In this document: in pieces, positions 45,227 to 53,525 of the stretch
Position numbering within the stretch: position 1 is the first letter of the stretch
Layout of the letters: each line of letters starts with the position of its first letter
DNA from: Streptomyces sp. NBC_00344
Lineage (GTDB): Bacteria; Actinomycetota; Actinomycetes; Streptomycetales; Streptomycetaceae
NCBI RefSeq assembly: GCF_036088315.1
Contig: NZ_CP107996.1
Span: 3,809,001-3,873,000 of the forward strand
Reading direction: 5' to 3'
DNA: 64,000 nt
Program-made: the position numbers and the translations under genes
The notes under the pieces: generated by a model
Told to the model about the DNA's origin: nothing
Seen by the model: the letters and a program-made list of their open reading frames with translations, nothing else
Database searches by the model: none

Positions 45227-46186
45227 TCAGCTGGTGCGGGTCGTGGACTGCAGCGCGGCGCGCAGATGACCCTTCGTGTCGCCGAGAAGGCTCACAGCGG
45301 TGGGAGCGTCGACGGAGCCGAGGATGATGAGGATGGCGGTCTTCACCTCTCCCTCGGCCGCGGTGAGGGCGGCCTCGATCTCCGCGTCCTCGGCGCCTGT
45401 CGCCAGAGCGACGATGCGGCGTGAGCGGGCGCGCAGCTTCTCGTTGGACGCCCGGACGTCGACCATCAGGTTTCCGTAGGTCTTGCCGAGCCGGATCATG
45501 GTGATCGTCGAGAGCATGTTGAGTACGAGCTTCTGCGCGGTACCCGCCTTGAGCCGGGTCGAGCCGGTGAGCAGCTCGGGCCCCACGACCACCTCGATAC
45601 CGTGTTCCGCGGCCGCCCCCAGCGCGCTGTCCGCGTTGCAGGACAGGCCGATGGTGAGCGCGCCGAGAACGCGGGCGTGCTCGACCGCGCCGATCGCGTA
45701 CGGGGTACGGCCGGAGGCCGAGATGCCGACCACGGTGTCGTCCGCGGTGAGCCCCAGTGTGTCCAGGTCCCCGGCGGCGAGTTCCCTGGAGTCCTCCGCG
45801 CCCTCGACCGCCTTGACCATGGCGGAAGGGCCGCCCGCTATCAGGCCGATGACCTCCGACGGGTCGGTGTTGAAAGTGGGCGGGCACTCGCTCGCGTCCA
45901 GCACGCCCATCCGGCCGGCAGTCCCGGCGCCCGCGTAGACGAGTCGGCCGCCACGCGCCATCCGCGCTGCCGTGGCGTCGATGGCGGCGGCGATCTGCGG
46001 GAGGCGTGCGGCGACCGCGGCCGGGACGGTGGCGTCCTCACCGTTCATCAGCCGGGCGATCTCCTCGGTGGGCAGCTGGTCGATCTCGGCGAGCTCGGGC
46101 CGGAACGCCTCGGTGGTCAGGGTGGCCAGCTGGGCGCGCAGTGCTCCGTAGTTGTCGGAGGCGGAGGCGGAGGCGGTGGGGGTCAT
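45227..46186 (-). CDS. murQ: N-acetylmuramic acid 6-phosphate etherase
   Basis: A 319-residue SIS-domain enzyme that splits MurNAc-6-phosphate to GlcNAc-6-phosphate and lactate. Family stretches are YAGAGTAGRMGVLDASECPP, GISASGRTPYAIGA and GSTRLKAGTAQKLVLNM. Its product feeds nagA. It lies between the MurR-type gene and the PTS gene on the same strand, forming a wall-sugar recycling unit. Confidence 0.95.
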   Translation of the reverse strand: MTPTASASASDNYGALRAQLATLTTEAFRPELAEIDQLPTEEIARLMNGEDATVPAAVAARLPQIAAAIDATAARMARGGRLVYAGAGTAGRMGVLDASECPPTFNTDPSEVIGLIAGGPSAMVKAVEGAEDSRELAAGDLDTLGLTADDTVVGISASGRTPYAIGAVEHARVLGALTIGLSCNADSALGAAAEHGIEVVVGPELLTGSTRLKAGTAQKLVLNMLSTITMIRLGKTYGNLMVDVRASNEKLRARSRRIVALATGAEDAEIEAALTAAEGEVKTAILIILGSVDAPTAVSLLGDTKGHLRAALQSTTRTS

Positions 46187-46221
46187 GGTCTGTGCGGCTC
46201 TTTCTGGTTAAGCGGACCGGA

Positions 46222-47145
46222 TCAGCGGCTGGTGCGGGGGGTGTGGCGGTGGGCGAGCGCCTCGTAGGAAGCGGAGAGTGCCGGTGCCGCCCTGTCGTAG
46301 GTCCGCTGCATGACACCGATGAACAGGCAGTCCACGACGAGCAGCTGGCTGGTCCTGGACGACATCGCGGCCGGTCGCAGTTCGCTCTCGCGGGCCGTGG
46401 AGGTGGTGAGGATGTGGTCGGCGTACTGGGAGACCCGTCCGTCGGGGCGTCCGGTGATCGCGATGGTGGTGGCGCCGTGCTCGAAAGCGGTGTGCAGTGG
46501 CTCGATGACATCGCCCGTGGAGCCGGAGTGGGTGATCGCGATGGCCACGTCGCCCGAACGGAGCTGCACGGCGTTGGTGACGGCCAGGTGCGGGTCGGAG
46601 TGGGCGTGTGCGATCAGCCCGATGCGCAGCAGCTTCTGAGCCAGGTCCTGACCGACCAGCGAGGAGGCGCCGACGCCGTAGATGTCGATCCGGCGGGCCG
46701 TGGAGAGCGCTGAGACCGCGGCACCGAGCTGGACGGTGTCCAGGGCGGCTGCGGTGTCGGCGAGGGTCTGCTGTTCGTCGTAGGCCAGCTTGGCGACCAC
46801 ATCGGCGATCGGGTCGTCCACGGCGATGTCCGCGGTGACGGCGGGCGCCCGGCCGGACTGCTGCTGGGCGGCCAGCCCGGCCAGTGCGAGCCGCAGATCA
46901 CGGTATCCGGGATAGCCGAGGATGCGGGCCGTGCGGACCACAGTGGCCTCGCTTGTGCCGGTGAGCTCGGCGAGACCGGTGACCGTGAGGGCCGCGCAGC
47001 CGGCCGGATCGCCCGCCACCGCCTCGGCGACCAGCTGCATCGAGCGGGTCATGGACGGCGCGAGGGTACGAACCTTGGCGGCCAGAGCCGCGGGAGCGGG
47101 CGGCGCGGCGACGTCGGTGAAAATTTCCTTCACATTGTTGGTCAC
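46222..47145 (-). CDS. MurR/RpiR-family transcription regulator
   Basis: A 307-residue regulator: an N-terminal RpiR helix-turn-helix (TVTGLAELTGTSEATVVRTARILGY) and a C-terminal SIS sugar-phosphate-binding domain (DIYGVGASSLVGQDLAQKL, ITHSGSTGDVIE). It probably senses MurNAc-6-phosphate and controls murQ and the PTS gene. I start at GTG 47145: a complete promoter (see 47152-47180) ends six bases before it, so the message is leaderless. An ATG at 47169 would put the start inside that promoter. Confidence 0.88.
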   Translation of the reverse strand: MTNNVKEIFTDVAAPPAPAALAAKVRTLAPSMTRSMQLVAEAVAGDPAGCAALTVTGLAELTGTSEATVVRTARILGYPGYRDLRLALAGLAAQQQSGRAPAVTADIAVDDPIADVVAKLAYDEQQTLADTAAALDTVQLGAAVSALSTARRIDIYGVGASSLVGQDLAQKLLRIGLIAHAHSDPHLAVTNAVQLRSGDVAIAITHSGSTGDVIEPLHTAFEHGATTIAITGRPDGRVSQYADHILTTSTARESELRPAAMSSRTSQLLVVDCLFIGVMQRTYDRAAPALSASYEALAHRHTPRTSR

Positions 47146-47151
47146 ATCTGA

Positions 47152-47180
47152 AAGATATTTTCGGTCCATCGGATCGTCAA
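47152..47180 (-). promoter_or_regulatory. Consensus promoter of a leaderless murR-type gene, with operator-like overlap
   Basis: On the minus strand: -35 TTGACG (47180-47175), 17-base spacer, -10 TATCTT (47157-47152), six bases, then GTG 47145. The -10 box lies inside GAAAATATCTTTC, an imperfect inverted repeat, so the regulator may repress its own promoter. Confidence 0.75.
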
Positions 47181-47230
47181 CCCCCTCCGGTCCAGACCGG
47201 TGGCGATCGGGGAACGGTGACAATGGAGCC

Positions 47231-47581
47231 ATGGATCCCGTCACCCCGCTGGAACAGTCCCTGCACGAAGCACGGGCGCTGGTGCTCGCCGATCTCGCCG
47301 CGCGGGACGTGGCCGAGGCCGATGTCGTATCGCTGGTGGAGGACGCGGTGACGCACCGGCGGTGGTGGGTCGAGCAGTGGCCGGCCGGTGCCGGGTTCGT
47401 TGCCGGGCTGGTCGCCCAGGACGTCCAGGACGCTCTCCTGGAGAAGTTCGGCCGCTGGCCGCTCTGTCCGGTGTGCGACGACCCTCACGCCCTGGAGGTG
47501 GAGCCGGAACTGGGGCCCGATCCGCATTGGGTGTGTGCGAAGGAGGCCGTGATCGTCGCCGCCGTCGGGTCCCTCCGATGA
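47231..47581 (+). CDS. Conserved hypothetical protein with CPVC zinc-finger-like motif
   Basis: A 116-residue soluble protein. The N-terminal half is helical and acidic; the C-terminal half has WPLCPVCDDPHALEVEPE, a possible metal knuckle. Similar actinobacterial proteins occur beside DUF4031 genes. Its stop overlaps the next start by four bases. Function is unknown. Confidence 0.7.
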   Translation: MDPVTPLEQSLHEARALVLADLAARDVAEADVVSLVEDAVTHRRWWVEQWPAGAGFVAGLVAQDVQDALLEKFGRWPLCPVCDDPHALEVEPELGPDPHWVCAKEAVIVAAVGSLR

Positions 47582-47844
47582 CGGTCTACATAGACCCGCC
47601 GACCTGGCCCGGGCACGGGCGCATGTGGTCGCACCTGATCAGTGATGTCTCGTACGAGGAACTGCACGCCTTCGCCGGATCGATCGGCTGCCCGCGGCGG
47701 GCGTTCGAGCGGGACCACTACGACGTGCCGTCGCACCGTTACGCGGACGCCGTGGCGGCGGGAGCCGTCGAGGTCGGCTCGAAGGAGATCGTGCGCAGGC
47801 TCACGGATGCCGGACTGCGGCGGCCGAAGGGGCGCCCGGCATAG
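47578..47844 (+). CDS. DUF4031 protein
   Basis: An 88-residue protein opening MTVYIDPPTWPGHGRMWSH, which matches DUF4031, with a conserved RDHYDVPSHRY. Its ATG overlaps the upstream stop (ATGA), so the two form a pair. Function is unknown; the family is small and widespread. Confidence 0.82.
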   Translation: MTVYIDPPTWPGHGRMWSHLISDVSYEELHAFAGSIGCPRRAFERDHYDVPSHRYADAVAAGAVEVGSKEIVRRLTDAGLRRPKGRPA

Positions 47845-47861
47845 CCGGTCGGTGAGGTGCG

Positions 47862-49100
47862 TTACCGGACGGGTTCGGGCGTTGCCGTCTCGACGGCCAG
47901 GTTCGTGGACCGCGCGACCAGCCGTGACCGGGACTTCTGCAGCCGCAGCGACACCGTCACCGCCGCTATCGCCACCGCCGCCATCGCCGCGCCCGCCCAC
48001 GCCGTGGAGGCGAACCCGAAACCGGCACTGATCACCAGACCGCCCAGCCAGGGACCGCCCGCGTTGCCCAGATTGAACGCGGCCGTGGTGGTCGCGCCTG
48101 CCAGGGTCGGGGCGGCGCCGGCGACGTTGAACATCCGGGCGTTCAGGGCGGGGGCCGTGTAGAAGGCCGAAGTGCCGAGCAGGAAGGAAAGGATCACCGT
48201 GGCCACCGGGCTGTGCGCCAGCAGCGCCAGGGCGACCAGGAAGACGGCCGACGCGGCGATGCCGGTGAGCAGCACACCGAAGAGATGCGCGTCGGCGACC
48301 CGGCCGCCGATGGTGGTGCCCACCAGCGCGCCGGCGCCGAACAGGGCCAGCACCGCCGGGACCCAGCCGGCGCTCAGGCCCGCCACGTCGGTGAGCAGCG
48401 GCGCGAGATAGCTGAAGGCGCAGAAGACCGCGCCGGCGGCGAGCGCGGTGATGACGACGGAGAGCCAGACCTGACGGTCCCGGTAGATGGCCAGCTCGCT
48501 GCGAAGCCGCGGCTTCACGGCGGGCAGCGGAATGCGTGGGATCAGCGTCGCCACCCCCACCAGGGCGATCGCGGATGCCGCGCCCACCGACCAGAACGCC
48601 GAGCGCCAGCCGAGGTTCTCGCCGAGGAAGGCGCCCGCCGGCACGCCGAGAACGTTGGCTATCGACAGGCCGCCGATCATGACGGCCATCGCGCGGGCCC
48701 GGGCGTTCACCGGCACCATCGCGATGGCCACCGCCGCTCCGACCGCCCAGAAGCCCGCGCAGGCGAAGGCGGAGACGACGCGGGACGCGAACAGCAGCGG
48801 ATAGTCGGGGGCCAGCGCACCGGCCACCTGGCCGAGGCCGAAGACGGTGATGAGGGCGATCAGTGTGGTGCGCCGGGGGAGCCGCAGTGTCGCCACCGCG
48901 AGCAGCGGGGCGCCCACCACCATGCCGATCGCGAAGGCCGAGATCAGCAGCCCCGCTCGCGGGATGGACACGTTCATGTCGTCGGCGATGTCGGGCAGCA
49001 GCCCGGACAGCATGAACTCGCTGGTGCCGAGCGCGAAGACCGCGAGCCCCAGGATGTGGACGGCGAGTGGCATGCGGACGCGTTCGGCAGGGGCAGGCAT
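47862..49100 (-). CDS. MFS exporter, Cmx/CmrA (chloramphenicol efflux) type, DHA1
   Basis: A 412-residue 12-helix transporter. The opening LGLAVFALGTSEFMLSGLLPDIA is nearly the signature of the Cmx/CmrA chloramphenicol exporters of actinobacteria, and motif C GLSIANVLGVPAGAFLG is intact. It also resembles AraJ-type sugar or drug efflux proteins, so the true substrate is open. Confidence 0.85.
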   Translation of the reverse strand: MPAPAERVRMPLAVHILGLAVFALGTSEFMLSGLLPDIADDMNVSIPRAGLLISAFAIGMVVGAPLLAVATLRLPRRTTLIALITVFGLGQVAGALAPDYPLLFASRVVSAFACAGFWAVGAAVAIAMVPVNARARAMAVMIGGLSIANVLGVPAGAFLGENLGWRSAFWSVGAASAIALVGVATLIPRIPLPAVKPRLRSELAIYRDRQVWLSVVITALAAGAVFCAFSYLAPLLTDVAGLSAGWVPAVLALFGAGALVGTTIGGRVADAHLFGVLLTGIAASAVFLVALALLAHSPVATVILSFLLGTSAFYTAPALNARMFNVAGAAPTLAGATTTAAFNLGNAGGPWLGGLVISAGFGFASTAWAGAAMAAVAIAAVTVSLRLQKSRSRLVARSTNLAVETATPEPVR

Positions 49101-49201
49101 GACGGAGCAAACACCGCGAGGGGATGTGACATTCCCGCGCGGGCGAGTGGTGGTCGCTCACGCTGTGCATGCGACGGGACAGTTCGGGGAGGAGAACTGT
49201 C

Positions 49202-49453
49202 ATGACGGTGAGCACTGATGCCCAGGAGGCGGACGGCGGGCCGATGAAGGGCGCGTACGTCATGGACACCCTGCGGGGCGAGGTCGGCGAGGTGGTGGGG
49301 CAGAGCGGGCATGATCTGCGGCTGCGGCTGCCGGCGGGGGGCCGCGAATGGGACTGCCCTGCGGACGCGGTGAGGAAAGTCACCGCGCGTGAGCATCTTG
49401 CCGCGCGGACGGCCCTGGCCAACGCGCGCAGCCGCGGAGACGTCTGCCGCTGA
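49202..49453 (+). CDS. Small conserved hypothetical protein
   Basis: An 83-residue soluble protein with a KGAYVMDTLRGEVGEVVG beta-strand start and a TARE-type basic end. Similar 65-85 residue proteins are common in Streptomyces but unnamed. ATG 49202 follows GGGGAGGAG, an ideal ribosome site, so it is surely expressed. Confidence 0.7.
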   Translation: MTVSTDAQEADGGPMKGAYVMDTLRGEVGEVVGQSGHDLRLRLPAGGREWDCPADAVRKVTAREHLAARTALANARSRGDVCR

Positions 49454-49477
49454 GCGGCGCGGTCCGGGGCCGCCGGA

Positions 49478-50125
49478 TCAGACGGTCAGCAGCGCCAGCT
49501 CGGTTGCCAGGTTCCGGCGCGCGGGTTCCTCCCACTCGGCTTGCCCATGAGGCGTGCGGAACAGCTCAGGCAGCCCGAGCAGTTGGCGCAGCACGGCGGC
49601 CCGCCCCGCACGGAAGGCCTCGTCGGGGACGAACGAGTACTCCGCGCGCACCGCGGCGGCGTAGGCGGCGTATGCCGCGGAGCTGCCGGCCAGCACGGCC
49701 AGATCCGCGTCGCAGAGCACCTCACCGTTGGAGTCACCGGACTGTGGGTCATGGCTGACGGTCAGCTCGACCAGCCGGACAACCTCGTCCGTACGGGCGG
49801 CGGACACCCCCGCTTCGGTGAGCGCCCGCCCGGCGAGCTGGGCGCTGCGTGCCTCGTTCTCCGAGCGGTCGGGACGGTAGACGGCGTCGTGGAACCAGGC
49901 CGCGAGCCGTACCGCAGCCGGGTCGGCGGCATGGCCGGCAAGGGTGTCGATGTGGTCGAGGACCGCGGTGAGGTGGGCTGTGGTGTGGTAGCGGCGCTGC
50001 GGCTCGGCCCAGCGGGCCAGGAGGTTCTCGGCGTAGGGGGCAGGGTCGGGCGCCGTGGCTCCTTCGCGGGCCGCGACCAGGGTGTGGTGCCAGCGGGTGG
50101 TGAGATCTTCGGGCATGCGGACCAT
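49478..50125 (-). CDS. HD-domain phosphohydrolase
   Basis: A 215-residue protein of the predicted metal-dependent HD superfamily (COG4339 type): RRYHTTAHL supplies the first His, AAWFHDAVY the HD pair, and VLCDADLAVLAG a further Asp. It probably removes phosphate from a nucleotide or small molecule. ATG 50125 is preferred over ATG 50116. The much longer frame upstream runs through cutC on the other strand and is rejected. Confidence 0.8.
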   Translation of the reverse strand: MVRMPEDLTTRWHHTLVAAREGATAPDPAPYAENLLARWAEPQRRYHTTAHLTAVLDHIDTLAGHAADPAAVRLAAWFHDAVYRPDRSENEARSAQLAGRALTEAGVSAARTDEVVRLVELTVSHDPQSGDSNGEVLCDADLAVLAGSSAAYAAYAAAVRAEYSFVPDEAFRAGRAAVLRQLLGLPELFRTPHGQAEWEEPARRNLATELALLTV

Positions 50126-50216
50126 TGTGCGTCCCGCGCTCGCGGCGTACCGAATGGGATCTCTCCGGGTGGACAGTGCAAGCTGCGCTGACAGGAGTTC
50201 GGGCCGTAGGCTGTCC

Positions 50217-50232
50217 ATTGGACTAGACCTAT
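50217..50232. promoter_or_regulatory. DasR-type box upstream of cutC
   Basis: ATTGGACTAGACCTAT agrees with 12 of 16 positions of the dre consensus and shares the 12-base core TGGACTAGACCT with the nagK box in this window. It ends 22 bases before the cutC start, the place of a repressor site. Confidence 0.6.
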
Positions 50233-50254
50233 AGCCCTCAAAGATAGGGATCTG

Positions 50255-50944
50255 ATGAGCAACCGTGCACTTCTGGAGGTGATCGCCCTCTCGGCCGAGG
50301 ACGCCGTCGCCGCCCAGGCCGGAGGGGCCGACCGCCTTGAGCTGGTCACCGATATGGCGGCCGACGGTCTGACGCCACCCCCTGAGACGTTCGCCGCGAT
50401 CCGCGCGGCCGTCGACATCCCGCTGCGCGTGATGCTGCGTCAGGCGCAAGGGTTCGCTGCCGGGGACATCGGGGCGCTTGTCGCGTCCGCGCGGGCGCTG
50501 CGAGCCGAGGGGGCGGAGGAGTTCGTCCTGGGTTTCCTGGACGCGGACGGCAATCCCGACCTGGTCGCGGTGGAGCGGATCCTCGCCGAGATCGACGGCT
50601 GCCGGTGGACGTTCCACCGGGCAGTCGACCGGGCCGCCGACCGTGACGCACTCCGCAAGGAACTGGCCGACCTGCCCGGCCTCGACACCTATCTCACAGC
50701 GGGTGCGGCCTCCGGGGTGCCGGACGGGCTGCCCACCCTGGAGGCCGAGGCGGCGCGGGCCGGTCAACCCGGGTACGAGGCGCGGATCCTGGTGGGCGGC
50801 GGGCTGCGGCTCGAACATCTGCCGCGGCTGGTCGCGGCCGGGATCGACGCGCTGCACATCGGGGGAGCGGCCCGGCCGCTGGGCTGGGAAGGGGCGGTCG
50901 ACGAGGGTGCGGTCAGGCAGTGGCGGTCGGCGCTGGACGGCTGA
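50255..50944 (+). CDS. cutC: CutC-family protein
   Basis: A 229-residue TIM-barrel protein: LLEVIALSAEDAVAAQAGGADRLEL, then TFHRAVDRAADRD and a C-terminal glycine loop ILVGGGL. The family was named for copper homeostasis, but that role is doubtful and its reaction is unknown. The DasR-like box before it suggests a link with amino-sugar or wall metabolism. It is monocistronic. Confidence 0.85.
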   Translation: MSNRALLEVIALSAEDAVAAQAGGADRLELVTDMAADGLTPPPETFAAIRAAVDIPLRVMLRQAQGFAAGDIGALVASARALRAEGAEEFVLGFLDADGNPDLVAVERILAEIDGCRWTFHRAVDRAADRDALRKELADLPGLDTYLTAGAASGVPDGLPTLEAEAARAGQPGYEARILVGGGLRLEHLPRLVAAGIDALHIGGAARPLGWEGAVDEGAVRQWRSALDG

Positions 50945-50992
50945 GGTCCGCGCCGCCCGGGCCGCGCTCATCCGCGGCCCGAGCGGGCCGCG

Positions 50993-53059
50993 TCAGGCGA
51001 GCTGTCCGGGCAGCGGCGCCCGGTGCGTGACGATCAGGCCCGACACGGCCCGGGTGAGCGCGACATACAGCCGGCGCAGCCCGGTCCTCTCGTCGGGCTC
51101 GCCGTCGACCACGGCGGCCGGTTCGTCCAGCACCACGTAGTCGTACTCCAGACCCTTTGCCAGCGAGGCGGGAACCAGAGTCAGCCTGGATTCCGCGCTC
51201 GTCTCCTCGCCGGGGTCGAGGTACGCCATCCCGGCCGCGGCGAGCGCCTGCGCCAGTGCGGGAATCCGGGCGTCGGCCGCGATCAGGCCCGTCGAACCCT
51301 CGTGGCGCAGCGAGTCCCGGCAGGCGGCTACCGCTGCCTCGTCCGGGTCGTCCGTCGCACGGATGTCCAGCGAGCCCGGGTTCTCCCGTACGGACGACAC
51401 CGGCGCGAGCCCCGGCGACATGTGCGGCAGCAGCCGGGACGCATAGGCGATGACCTCGCGCGGCACCCGGAAGCCCGCCGTCAACTCCTCGACCAGCGCG
51501 TCACCCTTGCCCAGATGGTGCAGTGCCTCGTCCCAGCTCGACGTGGCCCACGGGGTGGTGCCCTGCGCCAGATCGCCGAGCACGGTTGCCGATCCGGTGC
51601 TGCATCGGCGGCCGACCGCGCGGTACTGCATGGGGGAGAGGTCCTGGGCCTCGTCGAGCACCACATGGCCGAGCGAGTGCGTACGGGCGACCAGGTCGCC
51701 GGCCTCATCGATCAGCACCGCGTCCGCCAGTGACCAGTTGGCGGACTTCACCGAGCGGGCCGGCCGGTCCCGGAGAATCGTCTTCTGCTCCTCCGCGTCG
51801 AGGATCCCCTCGGCGTGGACGGCCAGGAATTCCGCGTCGCAGAGCAGCCGCAGCACCAGCTTCGCCGGATCGACCGCCGGCCAGGTCGCCTTGACCACGG
51901 CCTTCACCGCCGGGTTGCGGGCGACCGCGTCCTGCACCCGGTCGTCGGGCGCCTCGCCCGCCTGCTCCATCCGGACCAGCACAGCATGTGCGATGCGCTG
52001 CGGCAGCGCATCGTGGGCGGCGCCGTAGCGGATGTCCCGGTCCAGCAACTCACTTACGATCTCCGCGAGTTCATAGGCCGGGATGCGCCAGCGGCGCGAA
52101 CCCCGCACGACCACGGCCGGCTCGTCCGGCAGGGTCACATGCGAACGCAGCGCCCGGCGAAGCACCTCCGCCATCCTGGCATCGCCCTTGACCACCGCGG
52201 CGGCAGCCGTGTCCGTGCCGCTGATCTCGACCCCCGCCACCAGGTCGTCGACCGTCGCCTGTTTGACCTCGAGCTCGCCCAGCGCGGGCAGCACCTGCTC
52301 GATGTAGTGCAGGAAGGACTTGTTCGGCCCGATGACCAGGGTGCCGGTGCGGGCCAGCCGGTCGCGGTGTGCGTACAGCAGGTACGCGACCCGGTGCAGT
52401 CCGACAGCGGTCTTCCCGGTGCCGGGCCCGCCCTGCACACAGACGGACCCACCGAGCCCCGACCGGACGATCTCGTCCTGTTCCGGCTGGATCGTCGCCA
52501 CGATGTCCCGCATCGGACCGACACGAGGCCGTTCGATCTCCGCCTGGAGCAGCTTGCTCGTCCGGGTGGTCTCCTGCGGGTCGGTGAGGTGTTCGTCCTC
52601 GTACGCGGTGAGTTCGCCCGCGGTGTATCCGAATCTGCGCCGCAACCCCACATCCAGCGGGTTCTTGGCCGATGCCTGGTAGAAGGGCTGCGAGACCGGG
52701 GCACGCCAGTCGATGACCATCGGGTCGCCGTCACCGTCGTGCACATGCCGCCGTCCGATGTAGAAGCGCTCGCCCTCGGCCCCTTCGGCGAGATCGGCGC
52801 CCGGAGCATGGAGATAGTCCAGCCGTCCGAAGAACAGCGGGGTGTGCGAGAGGTCGGCGAGCGCCTTGATGCGATCGGCGATCTGCGCCTCGAGGACGGC
52901 CGCGTTGACCCAGTTCGCGGTGACATCCCGGATGTCGAGCCCCTCGACGTCCTCCCGCATGGCGCGCAGGGCCCCTCTGGACGCGGCGAGATGGGCGCGT
53001 TCGCGGGCGAGGGGGTCGCCGGTTTCACGGGGGATGTCCTGCGAAGCGTGCGTGGGCAC
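50993..53059 (-). CDS. helR: HelD/HelR-type RNA polymerase recycling ATPase
   Basis: A 688-residue UvrD-like SF1 ATPase. Walker A is CVQGGPGTGKTAVGLHR, Walker B HVVLDEAQDLSPMQ, and motif VI is RRLYVALTRA. The long coiled N-terminus (about 150 residues) and a middle insertion fit HelD proteins, which pry RNA polymerase off DNA. Actinobacterial HelR also removes rifampicin from polymerase. GTG 53059 lies eight bases after GGAGG. The name HelR rests on family resemblance; no rifamycin-associated element was recognised upstream. Confidence 0.8.
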   Translation of the reverse strand: MPTHASQDIPRETGDPLARERAHLAASRGALRAMREDVEGLDIRDVTANWVNAAVLEAQIADRIKALADLSHTPLFFGRLDYLHAPGADLAEGAEGERFYIGRRHVHDGDGDPMVIDWRAPVSQPFYQASAKNPLDVGLRRRFGYTAGELTAYEDEHLTDPQETTRTSKLLQAEIERPRVGPMRDIVATIQPEQDEIVRSGLGGSVCVQGGPGTGKTAVGLHRVAYLLYAHRDRLARTGTLVIGPNKSFLHYIEQVLPALGELEVKQATVDDLVAGVEISGTDTAAAAVVKGDARMAEVLRRALRSHVTLPDEPAVVVRGSRRWRIPAYELAEIVSELLDRDIRYGAAHDALPQRIAHAVLVRMEQAGEAPDDRVQDAVARNPAVKAVVKATWPAVDPAKLVLRLLCDAEFLAVHAEGILDAEEQKTILRDRPARSVKSANWSLADAVLIDEAGDLVARTHSLGHVVLDEAQDLSPMQYRAVGRRCSTGSATVLGDLAQGTTPWATSSWDEALHHLGKGDALVEELTAGFRVPREVIAYASRLLPHMSPGLAPVSSVRENPGSLDIRATDDPDEAAVAACRDSLRHEGSTGLIAADARIPALAQALAAAGMAYLDPGEETSAESRLTLVPASLAKGLEYDYVVLDEPAAVVDGEPDERTGLRRLYVALTRAVSGLIVTHRAPLPGQLA

Positions 53060-53346
53060 GGTATGGCCTCCGGGCGGGTACGGCTGATCACGGCGTGACA
53101 GCCGCCGGTTTCCGTCCGGGCGGCGGCGCTCCCGGGGGGAGGCGGGGGAAGAGGCGAGTGTAGTGCCGCGGACGGGTCGGGGCGAACGGTTTTCCCGTCC
53201 CGGCCCGCCCCGCCCGTGCGTCCGTGCGTCCGTCCGCACCCTCCCCCCCCGTAGGGGGTCGCATGGGTCCTGAGACGTACGCGGCAACCGGCATGTTCCG
53301 ACTCCGGCCCGACGCGTACCGCATGGCCGAAAACCATCATGGAGAC

Positions 53347-53436
53347 ATGAACACAGCAACCACAGCCCTCCGCGCGGTCAAGGCCTTCGTCTCCGCCGCA
53401 TTCAGCGTCGTCATCCTCGGTGAGCACGGAAACTGA
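53347..53436 (+). CDS. Possible 29-residue hydrophobic peptide gene
   Basis: ATG 53347 opens a frame with ALRAVKAFVSAAFSVVILGE and ends at 53436. It would form an amphipathic or membrane helix with a charged end. GGAG stands two bases before the ATG, a very short distance. I recall similar tiny ORFs in Streptomyces, but cannot name them. It lies between the divergent helicase genes. Confidence 0.4.
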   Translation: MNTATTALRAVKAFVSAAFSVVILGEHGN

Positions 53437-53525
53437 GCCGCCCGCGTCGGGCCGGCGAGGCCGTGCCCGGCGAGGCATCCGCCGCGACGCATCCGCCGCC
53501 GGTCCTTTACTGGCTGGGCCGGCGC

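Noticed and set aside
53100..53280. Possible rifamycin-associated element before helR
   Set aside because: Only a C/G-run hairpin near 53245 and short GTGCGTCC repeats were seen; neither matches an element I can state with confidence.
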